This document shows positions 20,154 through 30,681 of a DNA stretch of 64,000 nucleotides, one piece after another. The translations under genes and the position numbers were made by a program. Each line of letters opens with the position of its first letter. Within the stretch, counting starts at the first letter, position 1. Under the pieces are notes generated by a model that did no database searches, was not told where the DNA came from, and saw nothing but the letters and a program-made list of their open reading frames with translations. The stretch covers positions 25,670 through 89,669 of the forward strand of contig WQSX01000004.1 of NCBI GenBank assembly GCA_009787625.1, read 5' to 3'. The DNA comes from Oscillospiraceae bacterium (GTDB lineage Bacteria; Bacillota; Clostridia; Oscillospirales; Oscillospiraceae).

Positions 20154-21344
20154 CTATTTTTTTACACCCAGTTCATTCGCCAGTTTTTCAAATGCTGGTA
20201 GTGAATTTTCTATTGTCTGCTTTGATACGCAGTATGCAATTCTTGCATAACCTGCACATGTGAATGCACTGCCGGGTACGACTAAAATATTATATTTCAG
20301 TGCGGCTTTGGCAAAATCCTTGTCATCTCCCGGAGTTTTTAGCCACAGATAAAATGCACCTTTGGGTTCTGAAATTTCGAAGCCTAAGTCTTTTAGGTTG
20401 TTATAGAGTAGTTTTCTGTTTGTGTCATATGCTTCGATATTGGTTTGCTCGTCTATACATTTTGCTACAACCCTTTGAATCAGAGCTGATGCATTGACAA
20501 AACCGAGTGTGCGTGTTGCAATGCTTGCCGCGTCAAAAATCAGCTCATAGTCATCTGCCTCACTCGGAACTACTATGTAGCCGATGCGCTGTCCGGGAAG
20601 CGAGAGTGACTTTGACCAAGAGTAGCAAACCAAAGTGTTTTTGTAATATTTTGTGATGTATGGAACCTCTGTGCCGTCATAGGCAAGCTCTCTGTATGGC
20701 TCGTCGGACACGATGTAGATTGGTGAGCCGTATACGTTTGATTTATCTGTCAGCAGTTTTGAAAGTTCCTTTATAGTGCTTTCTGAATACACTGCTCCGG
20801 TGGGATTGTTTGGAGAATTTATAATTACGGCTTTTGTCTTTTTTGTGATGGCTTGGCACATTGTCTCCATGTGAGGTTGAAAATCGACTCGGTTTGCGGG
20901 TACGGCAACGAGTTCTCCGTCATAATTGCCTACGTAATTGCCATATTCTACAAAATACGGTGAGATTACGACTACTTCATCGCCGGGGTTTAGGAGAGTT
21001 TTTAACACCACATTTAATCCACCTGCAGCTCCCGACGACATTATGATATTGCTCTCCGTGAATGCCGTGCCGTGCTTTTTGTTGAGTGATTTTGCGATTG
21101 TTTCTCTCACAGCCGGATAGCCTGCGTTATTCATGTAGCTGTGTAACGCAAGCGGTTCTTCTGTTTTAACTATGTCTATTATAGCCTCATTCACACTCGG
21201 TGGTGATGGTATGCTTGGATTACCGAGGCTGAAATCAAACACATTTTCACGCCCAAATTCTTTCGCAAGCCTGTTCCCCTCTTCAAACATGGCACGAATG
21301 ACACTATTATTGTTAATTAGTTTTATCATTTTTTGGGAAATCAT
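20154..21344 (-). CDS. PLP-dependent class I/II aminotransferase
   Basis: NSPNNPTGAVYS, SDEPYRELAYDG, CYSWSKSLSLPGQRIGY. Start moved to ATG at 21344. Confidence 0.93.
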   Translation of the reverse strand: MISQKMIKLINNNSVIRAMFEEGNRLAKEFGRENVFDFSLGNPSIPSPPSVNEAIIDIVKTEEPLALHSYMNNAGYPAVRETIAKSLNKKHGTAFTESNIIMSSGAAGGLNVVLKTLLNPGDEVVVISPYFVEYGNYVGNYDGELVAVPANRVDFQPHMETMCQAITKKTKAVIINSPNNPTGAVYSESTIKELSKLLTDKSNVYGSPIYIVSDEPYRELAYDGTEVPYITKYYKNTLVCYSWSKSLSLPGQRIGYIVVPSEADDYELIFDAASIATRTLGFVNASALIQRVVAKCIDEQTNIEAYDTNRKLLYNNLKDLGFEISEPKGAFYLWLKTPGDDKDFAKAALKYNILVVPGSAFTCAGYARIAYCVSKQTIENSLPAFEKLANELGVKK

Positions 21345-21460
21345 ATAATGGACATTCCTTTCAAAATTTTTATTTATGCTATAACCACCATAAGGAATGG
21401 TCATTAACGTGCATCATTTGCGGTTCCCCGTAGGGGGAGCAAATCGCACATTCACGATGC
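21345..21460 (-). promoter_or_regulatory. Structured 5' leader L1 (hairpin + anti-SD + extended SD)
   Basis: Reverse strand: TTTGC-T-CCCC-CTAC-GGGG-AACC-GCAAA hairpin, then AATGACCATTCCTT complementary to AAAGGAATGTCCATT just before ATG. Confidence 0.6.
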
Positions 21461-21561
21461 GTTTGAAAAATTTCAAACGTGCCCCTTTTATTTTAATATG
21501 CTATATGATACACTCTTTTTTGTAAAAATACAACCAGGCAATTTTGAAAAGGAGACATATT

Positions 21562-22830
21562 GTGGGAATCAAAGAAACTCTTGAGTACATACACAGCGTA
21601 CAGTGGTCGGGGAGTAAACTTGGCTTGGAGCGCACTGAAGAGCTTTTGCGGAGGCTCGGCAACCCTGAGAAAAAATTGAAATTTGTGCATGTTGCAGGCA
21701 CAAACGGCAAAGGTTCAACTTCTGCCTGCATTGCAAATGTGCTTACAAAGGCGGGTTATAAAACAGGGCTGTATACCTCACCTTATATAGTTTGTTTTAA
21801 TGAGCGTATGCAGATAGACGGTGAATACATCTCAGATGAGGATCTTGAGCACATGGTAAATGTTATACGACCTCATGCAGATGCTATGCCGGAAGCTCCC
21901 ACTGAGTTTGAGATGATTACTGCGCTCGCCATGAACTATTTTCTGTATAAGAAATGCGATATCGTAGTGCTTGAAGTCGGTATGGGCGGGCGGCTCGACT
22001 CGACAAATGTCATCGAAACCCCTGAGCTCGCAGTTATCACGGCTATCGGATATGACCATGTTAAAGAACTCGGCCCGACAATCTCAGATATCGCCGGAGA
22101 GAAAGCGGGTATCATCAAAAACGGCGGAGATGTCTTAGTATACCGTGGTGAAAAGGCAGTTGAAGATGTGTTTGAGCGAGTTGCCGCCGAGCGTGGCGCG
22201 AAGCTCGACAAAGTTGATTTTTCAAGGATAAAAAGTGCCGAATTTTCTTTGGGTAGCACAACTTTAGATTTCTCACCATACGGCAAAATTAAGCTCGCAC
22301 TCGCCGGGACATATCAGCCCAAAAACGCCGCAGTGGCAATCACTGCACTTGAAAAACTCCGCGAAAAAGGTTATAAAATTTCCGATGAAAATATAATCGA
22401 CGGAATCGCCACAGTCAAGTGGCCCGGCAGATTTGAGATTTTAGGCACCGACCCCACATTCATACTAGATGCCGCACATAATCCGCAAGGCGCAGAGTCA
22501 GCTATGGAGAGCCTTTGCACTTACTTCGGCGACCGCAAGTTTATTTTTGTCGTCAGCGTAAGTGCCGATAAAGACCTCGACAAGATTCTATCAATAATCG
22601 CACCTTATGCAAAAACATTTTTCGCCGTGCGCCCCGACAATAAGCGTTCGATGGATGCAAAAAAACTCGCCGAAAAACTAGCTGAATACGGCGTCCCCAC
22701 CATCGCCTGCGAAACGGTATCGCAAGGGATAAACAAGGCAATTGAGTATGCAGAGGAATCTGATGTCATCTGCGCACTGGGTTCACTTTTCTTCTCATCA
22801 GATGTTAAGACTTCATACTTGGAAAGGTAA
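21562..22830 (+). CDS. folC: Folylpolyglutamate synthase / dihydrofolate synthase
   Basis: FVHVAGTNGKGSTSACIANVL, VLEVGMGGRLDSTNV, DAAHNPQGAESA. GTG start. Confidence 0.95.
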   Translation: MGIKETLEYIHSVQWSGSKLGLERTEELLRRLGNPEKKLKFVHVAGTNGKGSTSACIANVLTKAGYKTGLYTSPYIVCFNERMQIDGEYISDEDLEHMVNVIRPHADAMPEAPTEFEMITALAMNYFLYKKCDIVVLEVGMGGRLDSTNVIETPELAVITAIGYDHVKELGPTISDIAGEKAGIIKNGGDVLVYRGEKAVEDVFERVAAERGAKLDKVDFSRIKSAEFSLGSTTLDFSPYGKIKLALAGTYQPKNAAVAITALEKLREKGYKISDENIIDGIATVKWPGRFEILGTDPTFILDAAHNPQGAESAMESLCTYFGDRKFIFVVSVSADKDLDKILSIIAPYAKTFFAVRPDNKRSMDAKKLAEKLAEYGVPTIACETVSQGINKAIEYAEESDVICALGSLFFSSDVKTSYLER

Positions 22831-22929
22831 TGTGGAAACTCACATTTACATTGTCTTGTCAATGTGTTTCAACTATGGTATCATATATAAAGTAGTTTTA
22901 TGTCACTGTTCACACCAAAGCTCGACCCC

Positions 22930-23025
22930 GCAGATGACAGACTATTTGTTCCGCTTTTTTGCGAGCCATCGGGATCTACACCGCTGTTCTCGCAAAAAAG
23001 ACTCCACAAACAGTCCATCATCTGC
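22930..23025 (-). repeat. Family-A hairpin element, copy 5
   Basis: GCAGATGACAGAC...GTCCATCATCTGC arms; TTTTTTGCGAG/CTCGCAAAAAA inner stem; invariant core. Confidence 0.9.
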
Positions 23026-23083
23026 TAATCTGAAGCAATAACGTTTTTTGCAATTGGCACTTCGAAAGGAATGATCATTTTTT

Positions 23084-23752
23084 ATGTTTGATAATATGCG
23101 TGTTTGTGAACTTTTTGAGCCGGGGCGGTCTTTGGCTTGGGAGTATCTTAAAGAACTTGAGTGGCCTTGGGATGCTTTGAAGTCTGTTTCCGATTATATT
23201 GCTAAACTTGGTGCGGGGCTTGATTTGTCCGAATATACCGCCGTGGCTGATGATATTTGGATTCACAAAACTGCACGGGTTGCGCCGACTGCTTTTATTG
23301 GAGCTCGTACTATAATCGGGGCAAACACCGAAGTGCGTCACTGTGCTTTTATCCGCGGCAATGCACTTGTGGGTGAAAACGCTGTTGTGGGCAATTCTAC
23401 AGAGCTTAAAAATGTCATTTTGTTCGACAGCGCTCAGGCTCCGCACTATAACTATGTGGGCGACTCGATTTTAGGGTATAAAGCTCATATGGGTGCGGGG
23501 GCGATAACCAGTAATGTCAAGGGCGATTCTTCTCTTGTGTCTGTGGCTTACGGCAATGAGCGTTTTAAAACTGAACTTAAAAAGTTTGGTGCTGTTTTAG
23601 GTGACTATGCTGAAATCGGTTGTAATGCGGTTCTCAATCCAGGTACTGTCATTGGCAAAAATTCAAATGTCTACCCGCTTTCAATGGTGCGTGGTTTCGT
23701 TCCTGCGGGGTCTATCTATAAAAAACAGGGAGAAATTGCAGAAAAGGTTTGA
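23084..23752 (+). CDS. Left-handed beta-helix (hexapeptide) transferase, GlmU C-terminal-like
   Basis: VAPTAFIGARTIIGANTEVRHCAFIRGNALVGENAVVGNSTELKNVILFD...GYKAHMGAGAITSNVK. Confidence 0.88.
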   Translation: MFDNMRVCELFEPGRSLAWEYLKELEWPWDALKSVSDYIAKLGAGLDLSEYTAVADDIWIHKTARVAPTAFIGARTIIGANTEVRHCAFIRGNALVGENAVVGNSTELKNVILFDSAQAPHYNYVGDSILGYKAHMGAGAITSNVKGDSSLVSVAYGNERFKTELKKFGAVLGDYAEIGCNAVLNPGTVIGKNSNVYPLSMVRGFVPAGSIYKKQGEIAEKV

Positions 23753-23784
23753 CGTTTTAGGCTGTTAAGTGTAAAGTTAAAAGG

Positions 23785-24615
23785 TTGGCGATAATTGTGC
23801 AAATTGCAAATCAGGATAATCAAATAAAGTTTGACAAAATTTCTCATGCATATATTGCAGATGAATCTCTTGCTAAAATGCTCTCCTTGGCTGTTGTGTG
23901 CGAGGTTCGGGACAGGGGCAGACCATGCCTTGTGTGTAGTCATTGCGATAAGGCATTACGCGGTATTCATCCCGATATTACAAATATTTCAAAACCTGAA
24001 GACAAGCGAGATATTTTGGTTGACCAAGTGCGCGAGCTCAGAAGAGATGTATATATCTTACCCAATGAGGCATCGCAAAAGGCCTATGTTATACACGAGG
24101 CGGAAACTATGAACCACAGTGCGCAAAATGCACTTTTACAGGTACTCGAAGAGCCGCCACAACATGTTGTTTTTATCTTATGCACAAATAACCCCTCTGC
24201 GCTTTTACAAACTGTCCGGTCGCGGTCTATTATATTGAGTCGTAACGCTGAGGAAAATAATACTGATTTCTCTGAGAACGAACGCGGCGAAGAACTCAGT
24301 CCGGCTTCTGCTTTTTTGATTGCTCTGAGCCGTGATGATGTTGCGTTGATGAGATGTATGTTTCAGATTGAAAAGCTCGATAGGCTTGCACTTGCCTCAT
24401 TCCTTACGGAAGTGCGCGAACAGATTGTTCTATCATTTAAGGAAAACCTTACTTTAGAAAGTGTGCATAACTCAGCAAGCGAAAAGAATTCCTTGAATTT
24501 TCTTGTTCATGTTGAGAAACTTTTGTCAAAGGCTGAGAATATGCTTCGTTTAAATGTAAATGCAGGTCATATCGCAGGTATGATTTGTGCAGGAGTACTA
24601 GAGGCTAGGAATTAA
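23785..24615 (+). CDS. holB: DNA polymerase III delta-prime-like subunit
   Basis: VDQVRELRRDVYILPNEASQKAYVIHEAETMNHSAQNALLQVLEEPPQHVVFILCTNNPSALLQTVRSR; Walker A region absent. Confidence 0.85.
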   Translation: MAIIVQIANQDNQIKFDKISHAYIADESLAKMLSLAVVCEVRDRGRPCLVCSHCDKALRGIHPDITNISKPEDKRDILVDQVRELRRDVYILPNEASQKAYVIHEAETMNHSAQNALLQVLEEPPQHVVFILCTNNPSALLQTVRSRSIILSRNAEENNTDFSENERGEELSPASAFLIALSRDDVALMRCMFQIEKLDRLALASFLTEVREQIVLSFKENLTLESVHNSASEKNSLNFLVHVEKLLSKAENMLRLNVNAGHIAGMICAGVLEARN

Positions 24616-24643
24616 ATCATCTATAAGAAAAGAGGCTTAGATA

Positions 24644-25816
24644 TTGGCACAAATAGTTAGTATAAAATTTAATGAATTTGGGAAGTCTTACTTTTTTGAC
24701 CCTTTGAGTCTGCAAATTTCCGTAGGCGACAAGGTTGTCGTCGAAACTTCGAAAGGCCTTGAGTATGGTGAGTGTGTGCGTGGTGTTCACGATGTTGAAG
24801 ATGATAATATCGTCTTGCCGCTTCGCCCTGTTGTGCGCATCGCCACTGAGACGGACAATAGCATTTCTGCAAAATGTAAGGAAAAAGAAGTCGAGGCTGC
24901 CGATTATTGTCGCCAAAAAATTGCCGGCTTAGGTCTTGAAATGAAGCTTGTAAACGTCGAGGTTGGTTTTGAGGGTAACAAAATTTTGTTTTTCTTCACC
25001 TCTGATGGACGTGTTGATTTTAGAGAGCTTGTGAAGGATCTCGCTGCAAAATTTCGAGTGCGCATTGAGCTTAGGCAGATTGGTGTGCGCGATGAAGCAA
25101 AAATGCTCGGTGGGTTAGGTGTCTGCGGCAAGCAATTTTGTTGCTCACAGTTTTTGACTGAGTTTCACCCTGTTTCAATTAAAATGGCAAAAACTCAAGG
25201 GCTGTCACTCAATCCTACTAAAATTTCCGGTGCGTGCGGCAGACTCATGTGTTGCTTAAAATATGAAGAAGAGGCATATAAGGATTTGGTGAAAAAAGCT
25301 CCAAAAGTGGGTGCTTTCGTTGAAACTCCGTATGGTAAGGGTTCGGTCATAAATGTAAACTTGCTACGGCAAAATGCCAAAATCCGCCTGGAAGACGGTT
25401 TCGATACAACACTAAAAACTTGCACATTTGATGAGCTGGATATTTTGGGCGGCAAGGGCCGCAGAGCCGAATATATCACTGCAAGAGACGAGGGCAGACT
25501 TGAGGAGGCGGGCTTTAAGCCTTCTCCTCCGCCACCACCTAAACACACTCCCGACCCCTATAATATAGATGCTTTAAATGACAGGAGTGCGGCTCCAAGG
25601 TCTCAGCATGGCAGATTTGATCAAAATGGTCAAAAAGGCACTGAACGCAGAACTCAGCCTAATAAGCATAGGGGCGACAATAAAGGTGAGCAAAGGCGCA
25701 GAGCGGATCAAGCCGATGATGTGTCAGGCCAGCTTCAACCCTTGGAAGGCACTAAACATAAGAGGCCCCACTACAGACGAAAGAAAAAGCGCAAAAATAA
25801 CAATAATGACTCTTAA
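24644..25816 (+). CDS. ricT: PSP1 domain protein, RicT/YaaT-like
   Basis: VVETSKGLEYGECV; MLGGLGVCGKQFCCSQFL; KISGACGRLMCCLKYE. TTG start; low-complexity C-terminal tail. Confidence 0.92.
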   Translation: MAQIVSIKFNEFGKSYFFDPLSLQISVGDKVVVETSKGLEYGECVRGVHDVEDDNIVLPLRPVVRIATETDNSISAKCKEKEVEAADYCRQKIAGLGLEMKLVNVEVGFEGNKILFFFTSDGRVDFRELVKDLAAKFRVRIELRQIGVRDEAKMLGGLGVCGKQFCCSQFLTEFHPVSIKMAKTQGLSLNPTKISGACGRLMCCLKYEEEAYKDLVKKAPKVGAFVETPYGKGSVINVNLLRQNAKIRLEDGFDTTLKTCTFDELDILGGKGRRAEYITARDEGRLEEAGFKPSPPPPPKHTPDPYNIDALNDRSAAPRSQHGRFDQNGQKGTERRTQPNKHRGDNKGEQRRRADQADDVSGQLQPLEGTKHKRPHYRRKKKRKNNNNDS

Positions 25817-25836
25817 CTTAATCCGGGGGGTACTCG

Positions 25837-27216
25837 ATGTTTATTGGGAGACAGAGTGAACTTAGAGATCTTAATAGTATATATGCCAGCGGTAAGTTTG
25901 AATGCGTGATTTTACACGGCCGCTTACGTATGGGGAAAACTTCATTACTGCGCGAATTTATGCGCGATAAAAACTGCATCTACTTTGCGGCAAGCGAGAC
26001 TAGTGATAGAGAAAATCTAGATGCCTTGATTAGCTGCGTTGAGGCTTATCCTTTCACGCCTGAAGATGAGCCCAAACTAAAAAATTATTACGAAGAGGTT
26101 CTGGAGCGGATTGTCAAAATATCTGCCGAGTCGCGTGTTGCTCTTATAATTGACGAATATCAGTATATGGTCAGTGCAAATAAGGACATTTCGAATCTTA
26201 TTTGCAGATTCATCGACACTAAGCTGATTAATGGACAACTGATGCTTATTTTATGTGGATCATCTGACGCCGTAATGGAGAGCGAAACTTTAGGCTATTC
26301 CGGTATTTTTCACGGCCGCCGCACTTCACAACTAGAGCTTGAGCCTTTTTCATTTTTCGATGTAAAGAGGCATTACAGCAACTTTTCTCCGGAAGATGTC
26401 GCTATTATCTATGGTATCACCGGTGGTATACCCAAGTATCTCAATATGATGAACCCTGAGCTATCCGCTGAAGAAAACATAATGGAGACGTTTTTTAATC
26501 CCTCTTCCGAATTGTTTGAGGAGCCTGAAAACTTTTTGAGGCGCGAGGTTCGTGACCCGTCTTATTATAATGCGATTTTAAAAGCTATGGCAAAAGGGCT
26601 CAGGAAAAATTCCGAAATTGCTTCCGCTGTTGGCATTGAGACGAGTGCTTGTACGGCGTACCTTAAAAACTTAATTTCTTACGGCATCGTCAGCAAGCAC
26701 ACTCCTGTTTCTGAAAGGGCAGGCAAGAAAACCATCTACGAAATAGATGACAGCATGTTTTTGTTTTGGTACCGTTTTGTGCCTGATAATGTCTCGCTTA
26801 TCCACTCAGGTCAGGTCAGCAAGCGTTGGCGAGATGTCGCTACTTCGATTCCTGCTTATATGGGAAGGGTTTTTGAGGACATCTGCCGACAATGGGTTGA
26901 GAAACGAAATTCTTCTGTCAAGTTCCCTGTACGCTTTGTTGAGGTCGGGCGATGGTGGGGCACGGATGTCATCTCCAAAAGTGACACCATTATTCCTATC
27001 GTCGCATATAGCGACGATGATGACCACGCCTTGTTTGGCGATGCTTTTTGGTCAAACGAGCCTGTAAACGCTGATGCTCTACGGTCGCTTGAAGAACGCA
27101 GCCGCCTGTTTCGCTTCTCTAATCGAATGCTGTTTTTATTCTCGCGCTCCGGGTTCACAGACGAGTGCGCAGAACTCGCCGTGAAAATTGGTGCGAATCT
27201 CGTCATGTTTGAATAG
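25837..27216 (+). CDS. AAA ATPase with DUF234-type C-terminal region
   Basis: FIGRQSELRDLNSIYASGKFECVILHGRLRMGKTSLLREF...ALIIDEYQYM; C-terminal VRFVEVGRWWGTDVI. Confidence 0.85.
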   Translation: MFIGRQSELRDLNSIYASGKFECVILHGRLRMGKTSLLREFMRDKNCIYFAASETSDRENLDALISCVEAYPFTPEDEPKLKNYYEEVLERIVKISAESRVALIIDEYQYMVSANKDISNLICRFIDTKLINGQLMLILCGSSDAVMESETLGYSGIFHGRRTSQLELEPFSFFDVKRHYSNFSPEDVAIIYGITGGIPKYLNMMNPELSAEENIMETFFNPSSELFEEPENFLRREVRDPSYYNAILKAMAKGLRKNSEIASAVGIETSACTAYLKNLISYGIVSKHTPVSERAGKKTIYEIDDSMFLFWYRFVPDNVSLIHSGQVSKRWRDVATSIPAYMGRVFEDICRQWVEKRNSSVKFPVRFVEVGRWWGTDVISKSDTIIPIVAYSDDDDHALFGDAFWSNEPVNADALRSLEERSRLFRFSNRMLFLFSRSGFTDECAELAVKIGANLVMFE

Positions 27217-27229
27217 GTGCGTGACTGTC

Positions 27230-27325
27230 GCAGAGGTATGGCAATTTGCTACGCTTTTTGGCGAGCCATCGGGATCTACACCGCTGTTCTCGTCAAAAAG
27301 ACTCCGCAAACTGCCATACCTCTGC
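27230..27325 (-). repeat. Family-A hairpin element, copy 6
   Basis: GCAGAGGTATGGCA...TGCCATACCTCTGC arms with invariant core. Confidence 0.9.
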
Positions 27326-27360
27326 TTTGATTTGAGCAGACTTGGAGGCGCCCTATCATC

Positions 27361-29082
27361 TTACATTTTTTCCGGTGCTGTTACCTTTAGTATGTCTAGG
27401 CTGTTTTTTATTACTTGCTTTGTTAGCTCTGCTAATTTTAGCCTTGCGTTTAGCAAATCTCTTTCTTCGCCTTTTATTCGGCAGGCACTGTAGAATTTGT
27501 GGAATCTTGCCGCCAGTTCTATTACGTATTTGTTTATGCGTGAAGTGTCAAATTCTCGGGCGGCTATTTCAACTTCTTCGGGAAGCATTGAAATTTGTTT
27601 GATTAGATCTCTCTCTGAATCTGTATTAAGGAGATTAGGGTTTATGCCGCTGAGCTTGTTTGGGGTGAAGCCTTCTTCTTCTAAGTTTTTTATTAGGCTG
27701 TTAATTCTTGCGTGGGCGTATTGAACGTAGTATACCGGGTTTTCACTATCCTGCCTTACGGCTAGGTCTAAATCGAACTCAAGGTGGCTGTCCGGTCTGG
27801 CGTTGAAGAAAAATCTACAGGCATCTGCGGATATTTCGTCGAGTAAGTCGCTTAGTGTCAGTGCCTTACCTGTGCGCTTTGAGACTTTTATCGGCTCTCC
27901 ATTCCTTACAATCCTTACCATTTGCATAAGCAGAAAATGTAGTCGTTTTCCATCTAATCCCAAGGCTTCACTCATTTGAGTTGAGGTCATTGTCGCCATT
28001 AGCCGCCTTGCGTGCCCGTGGTGGTCTGCGCCCCAAATGTCTACAGCTATGTCAAACCCTCGCTCCAGTTTGTTTCTGTGATATGCTATGTCAGTGGCGT
28101 AGTATGTATAAAAGCCATTTGATTTCTTTAAAACTTCGTCTTTTTCTCCGCCGAGTTCTGTGTTTTTAAGCCAAAGTGCCCCATCTTTTTCGTAAAGTAA
28201 TCCGGCTTTGTCTAAAACTTCTATTGTCGATGCGACATACCCGCTATCGTGCATTTTCTTTTCGCTGAACCATTCGTCGAAGTGGATTCCATATCTGATG
28301 AGATGCTCTTTTATTTTGGCGATATTGATGGGTAAGCCGAAGTCTATAAATTTTTGAATACGTTCACTTGCTGAAATAGTGCTTAACTTGTCTCCCTCTT
28401 GGTCATACAGTTTTTGTGCGAGTTCTTTGATGTCGTCTCCGTGATAACCGTCATCGGGAAATTCGTAGTTTTCTTCGCCTAAGCAGAGTTGCATATATCT
28501 TGCGTCAATTGACCTTCCAAACAGGTCCACTTGATTCCCTGTGTCGTTCAGAAGAAATTCACGCCATACGTCATAGCCTGCTTTCTCCAATACGGAAGCT
28601 AAAATATCTCCAAGTGCGCCGCCTCTTGCGTTGCCTATGGTCATTGGGCCTGTGGGGTTTGCTGAGACAAATTCAACCATAGCACGCTTTCCTTCGCCTA
28701 TTGCAGAGCTTCCGTAGTTTTCACCCATGCTCTCCGCTGTGTTTAGAACTTCAGCATACCAGCTTTCGGCGAGAACAAAGTTTATGAATCCCGGCCCTGC
28801 AATTGAAAAAGAACTGAAATAGCTATCTGTTAAATCTATGTTTTCTGTCAGGAGGTTTGCTATATCTCTCGGGGGCATTTTTAGAGGCTTTGCCGCCGCC
28901 ATGGCGTGAGTTGCAGCGTAATCGCCGTGAGATGTGTCACGCGGTATTTCAACTGAACCTGACAGCTTGTCCGGCGAAACTAAGAGCGTACTCTCAGGAA
29001 CGCTTCCCGATGTACGCACTTTTTCATATGCCTTGTTTATAAGTTCATCTATTTGACTCTTTGCAGCTGTGATGAGATTCAT
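27361..29082 (-). CDS. argS: Arginyl-tRNA synthetase
   Basis: VEFVSANPTGPMTIGNARGGALGD; Lys-Met-Ser-like KVSKRTGKALTL; C-terminal anticodon-binding domain. Confidence 0.96.
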   Translation of the reverse strand: MNLITAAKSQIDELINKAYEKVRTSGSVPESTLLVSPDKLSGSVEIPRDTSHGDYAATHAMAAAKPLKMPPRDIANLLTENIDLTDSYFSSFSIAGPGFINFVLAESWYAEVLNTAESMGENYGSSAIGEGKRAMVEFVSANPTGPMTIGNARGGALGDILASVLEKAGYDVWREFLLNDTGNQVDLFGRSIDARYMQLCLGEENYEFPDDGYHGDDIKELAQKLYDQEGDKLSTISASERIQKFIDFGLPINIAKIKEHLIRYGIHFDEWFSEKKMHDSGYVASTIEVLDKAGLLYEKDGALWLKNTELGGEKDEVLKKSNGFYTYYATDIAYHRNKLERGFDIAVDIWGADHHGHARRLMATMTSTQMSEALGLDGKRLHFLLMQMVRIVRNGEPIKVSKRTGKALTLSDLLDEISADACRFFFNARPDSHLEFDLDLAVRQDSENPVYYVQYAHARINSLIKNLEEEGFTPNKLSGINPNLLNTDSERDLIKQISMLPEEVEIAAREFDTSRINKYVIELAARFHKFYSACRIKGEERDLLNARLKLAELTKQVIKNSLDILKVTAPEKM

Positions 29083-29110
29083 TAATCTAACCTGCGCTTT
29101 CTTGCACGTT

Positions 29111-29563
29111 TTATTGTGGTGTGCGTGGTGTGCTTTTTATATTTATTTTAAATAGGTTTTGGCTTACTGCAACATTGTCAACCTCTATATCATATCGAAT
29201 TTCAAGATTTCCGCCGTCTTTGCCTATATCTTTCGTGATACTGTGAGTATCTATGCCCATCATGATAGCACCATATGGTGTGTCATAGAGAAAGTGATGT
29301 TTTTCTTCCTCTTCAAAAATCATGTCTCCCGCCAACCCGTCTCCACGGCGCAAGATTATACGGTCCGGCTCAATGTCGAAAGTAGTGAGCATACCTTCAA
29401 TACCTGTGAGAGAACTTTCAACATAACTAAAGCTTGAAAGATTGTCGGTATGACAATACTCCCCGTCTGTCATAAGCTCAAACGCATCATCCTCGTCTAT
29501 TGAGAATACGGGTTGCCCCTTTATTGATATGAATACATTTTTTATGTCATTTTTATGTTTCAT
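29111..29563 (-). CDS. DUF1934 (YwiB-like) protein
   Basis: VFISIKGQPVF...LSSFSYVESSLTGIEGMLTTFDIEPDRIILRRGDG; adjacent to argS. Confidence 0.85.
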   Translation of the reverse strand: MKHKNDIKNVFISIKGQPVFSIDEDDAFELMTDGEYCHTDNLSSFSYVESSLTGIEGMLTTFDIEPDRIILRRGDGLAGDMIFEEEEKHHFLYDTPYGAIMMGIDTHSITKDIGKDGGNLEIRYDIEVDNVAVSQNLFKINIKSTPRTPQ

Positions 29564-29637
29564 TTTGTGATTACCTCTCTATGTTGCTTTTTTTATTTTA
29601 CTGTTACCCGTTCCTTGCTTTCCTTGTTTTCCTTACT

Positions 29638-30447
29638 TCATTCAAGAGAAATTTGCGTGGCACTCTCTCCAATGTCTGAACACAAAAATAGCGACGCTCG
29701 CTCTGAAAACCCGGTTATGCTATCTGTTACAAAGTATTTTATTTTGCCATTAGATTTTGCTTCATTAAGCATTTTTTTCTGATGAAGATCCCGCGCAACA
29801 ACACTTGCGGTTTCAGCTCCGGAATCTATCAGCTTTACATTCTCCCCCATAAATCTTGAAATAATATCTATGAGTAGCGGATAATGCGTACAACCGAGAA
29901 TTAACGTATCTATTCCCTCTTGTTTTATATTTCGTAAATATCGCTCCGTAGCTTTAATGGCAACTTCATTTTCTGCGTCCGCCCACCCCTCTTCAACCAG
30001 CGGCACAAATAATGGGCAGGCTTCCATATATACTTCAAACTCCGTTGATATCTCCGCCAGTGCTGATTTGTATGCCCCGCTTCGGATTGTTGCAGACGTC
30101 CCTATAATCCCTATTTTCCTGTTTTTTGTGGTCTGTGCCGCCACCTTGGCGGGGGTTTTAATAACTTCGTAAATCGGAACATCAAATGCTGCTGTGAGCT
30201 CATTTACAGCTACTGAGCAAACGGTGTTGCAGGCGACAACTATAGCTTTTATGTCTTGCTCCACCAGAAATGCGGCATCTTGCTTTGCATACTTTGTGAT
30301 TGTCTCAACAGAGCGCGAGCCGTAAGGTACTCTTCCTGTATCACCGAGATAGACAATATCTTCGCTTGGCAGCAGCTCTATGAGCTTTTTTACCATTGTC
30401 AGTCCGCCAAGACCTGAGTCGAAAACACCGATTGGCCGATTGTCCAT
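29638..30447 (-). CDS. murI: Glutamate racemase
   Basis: MDNRPIGVFDSGLGGLTMVKKL, YLGDTGRVPYGSRS, VVACNTVCSVA, LILGCTHYPLL. Confidence 0.97.
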   Translation of the reverse strand: MDNRPIGVFDSGLGGLTMVKKLIELLPSEDIVYLGDTGRVPYGSRSVETITKYAKQDAAFLVEQDIKAIVVACNTVCSVAVNELTAAFDVPIYEVIKTPAKVAAQTTKNRKIGIIGTSATIRSGAYKSALAEISTEFEVYMEACPLFVPLVEEGWADAENEVAIKATERYLRNIKQEGIDTLILGCTHYPLLIDIISRFMGENVKLIDSGAETASVVARDLHQKKMLNEAKSNGKIKYFVTDSITGFSERASLFLCSDIGESATQISLE

Positions 30448-30681
30448 AAGAATGACCATTTCTTTCAAAATTTAAGCTGTAGCACTCATTCTCATACATA
30501 ATAAGGCAATATACATTCTTTTTCAAGTCTATAATCACAAAATCTGCATTTTGCACTTGTTTTACTTGCTAAATTGTCACATTTTGTTTAAAATAGAAGT
30601 TTGAAAGGGCAGTTGGTAAGTAAGGCAATAAAATTTTCCGATTATATTGTCTTGAGTATTCGGAAAGGGTGGTCATTACAT

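Noticed and set aside
22742-23041. ORFs with FFASHRDLHRCSRKK / FFGSHRDLHRCS (22742-23041, 47140-47334)
   Set aside because: Opposite-strand readings of the same family-A core; no RBS or family support.
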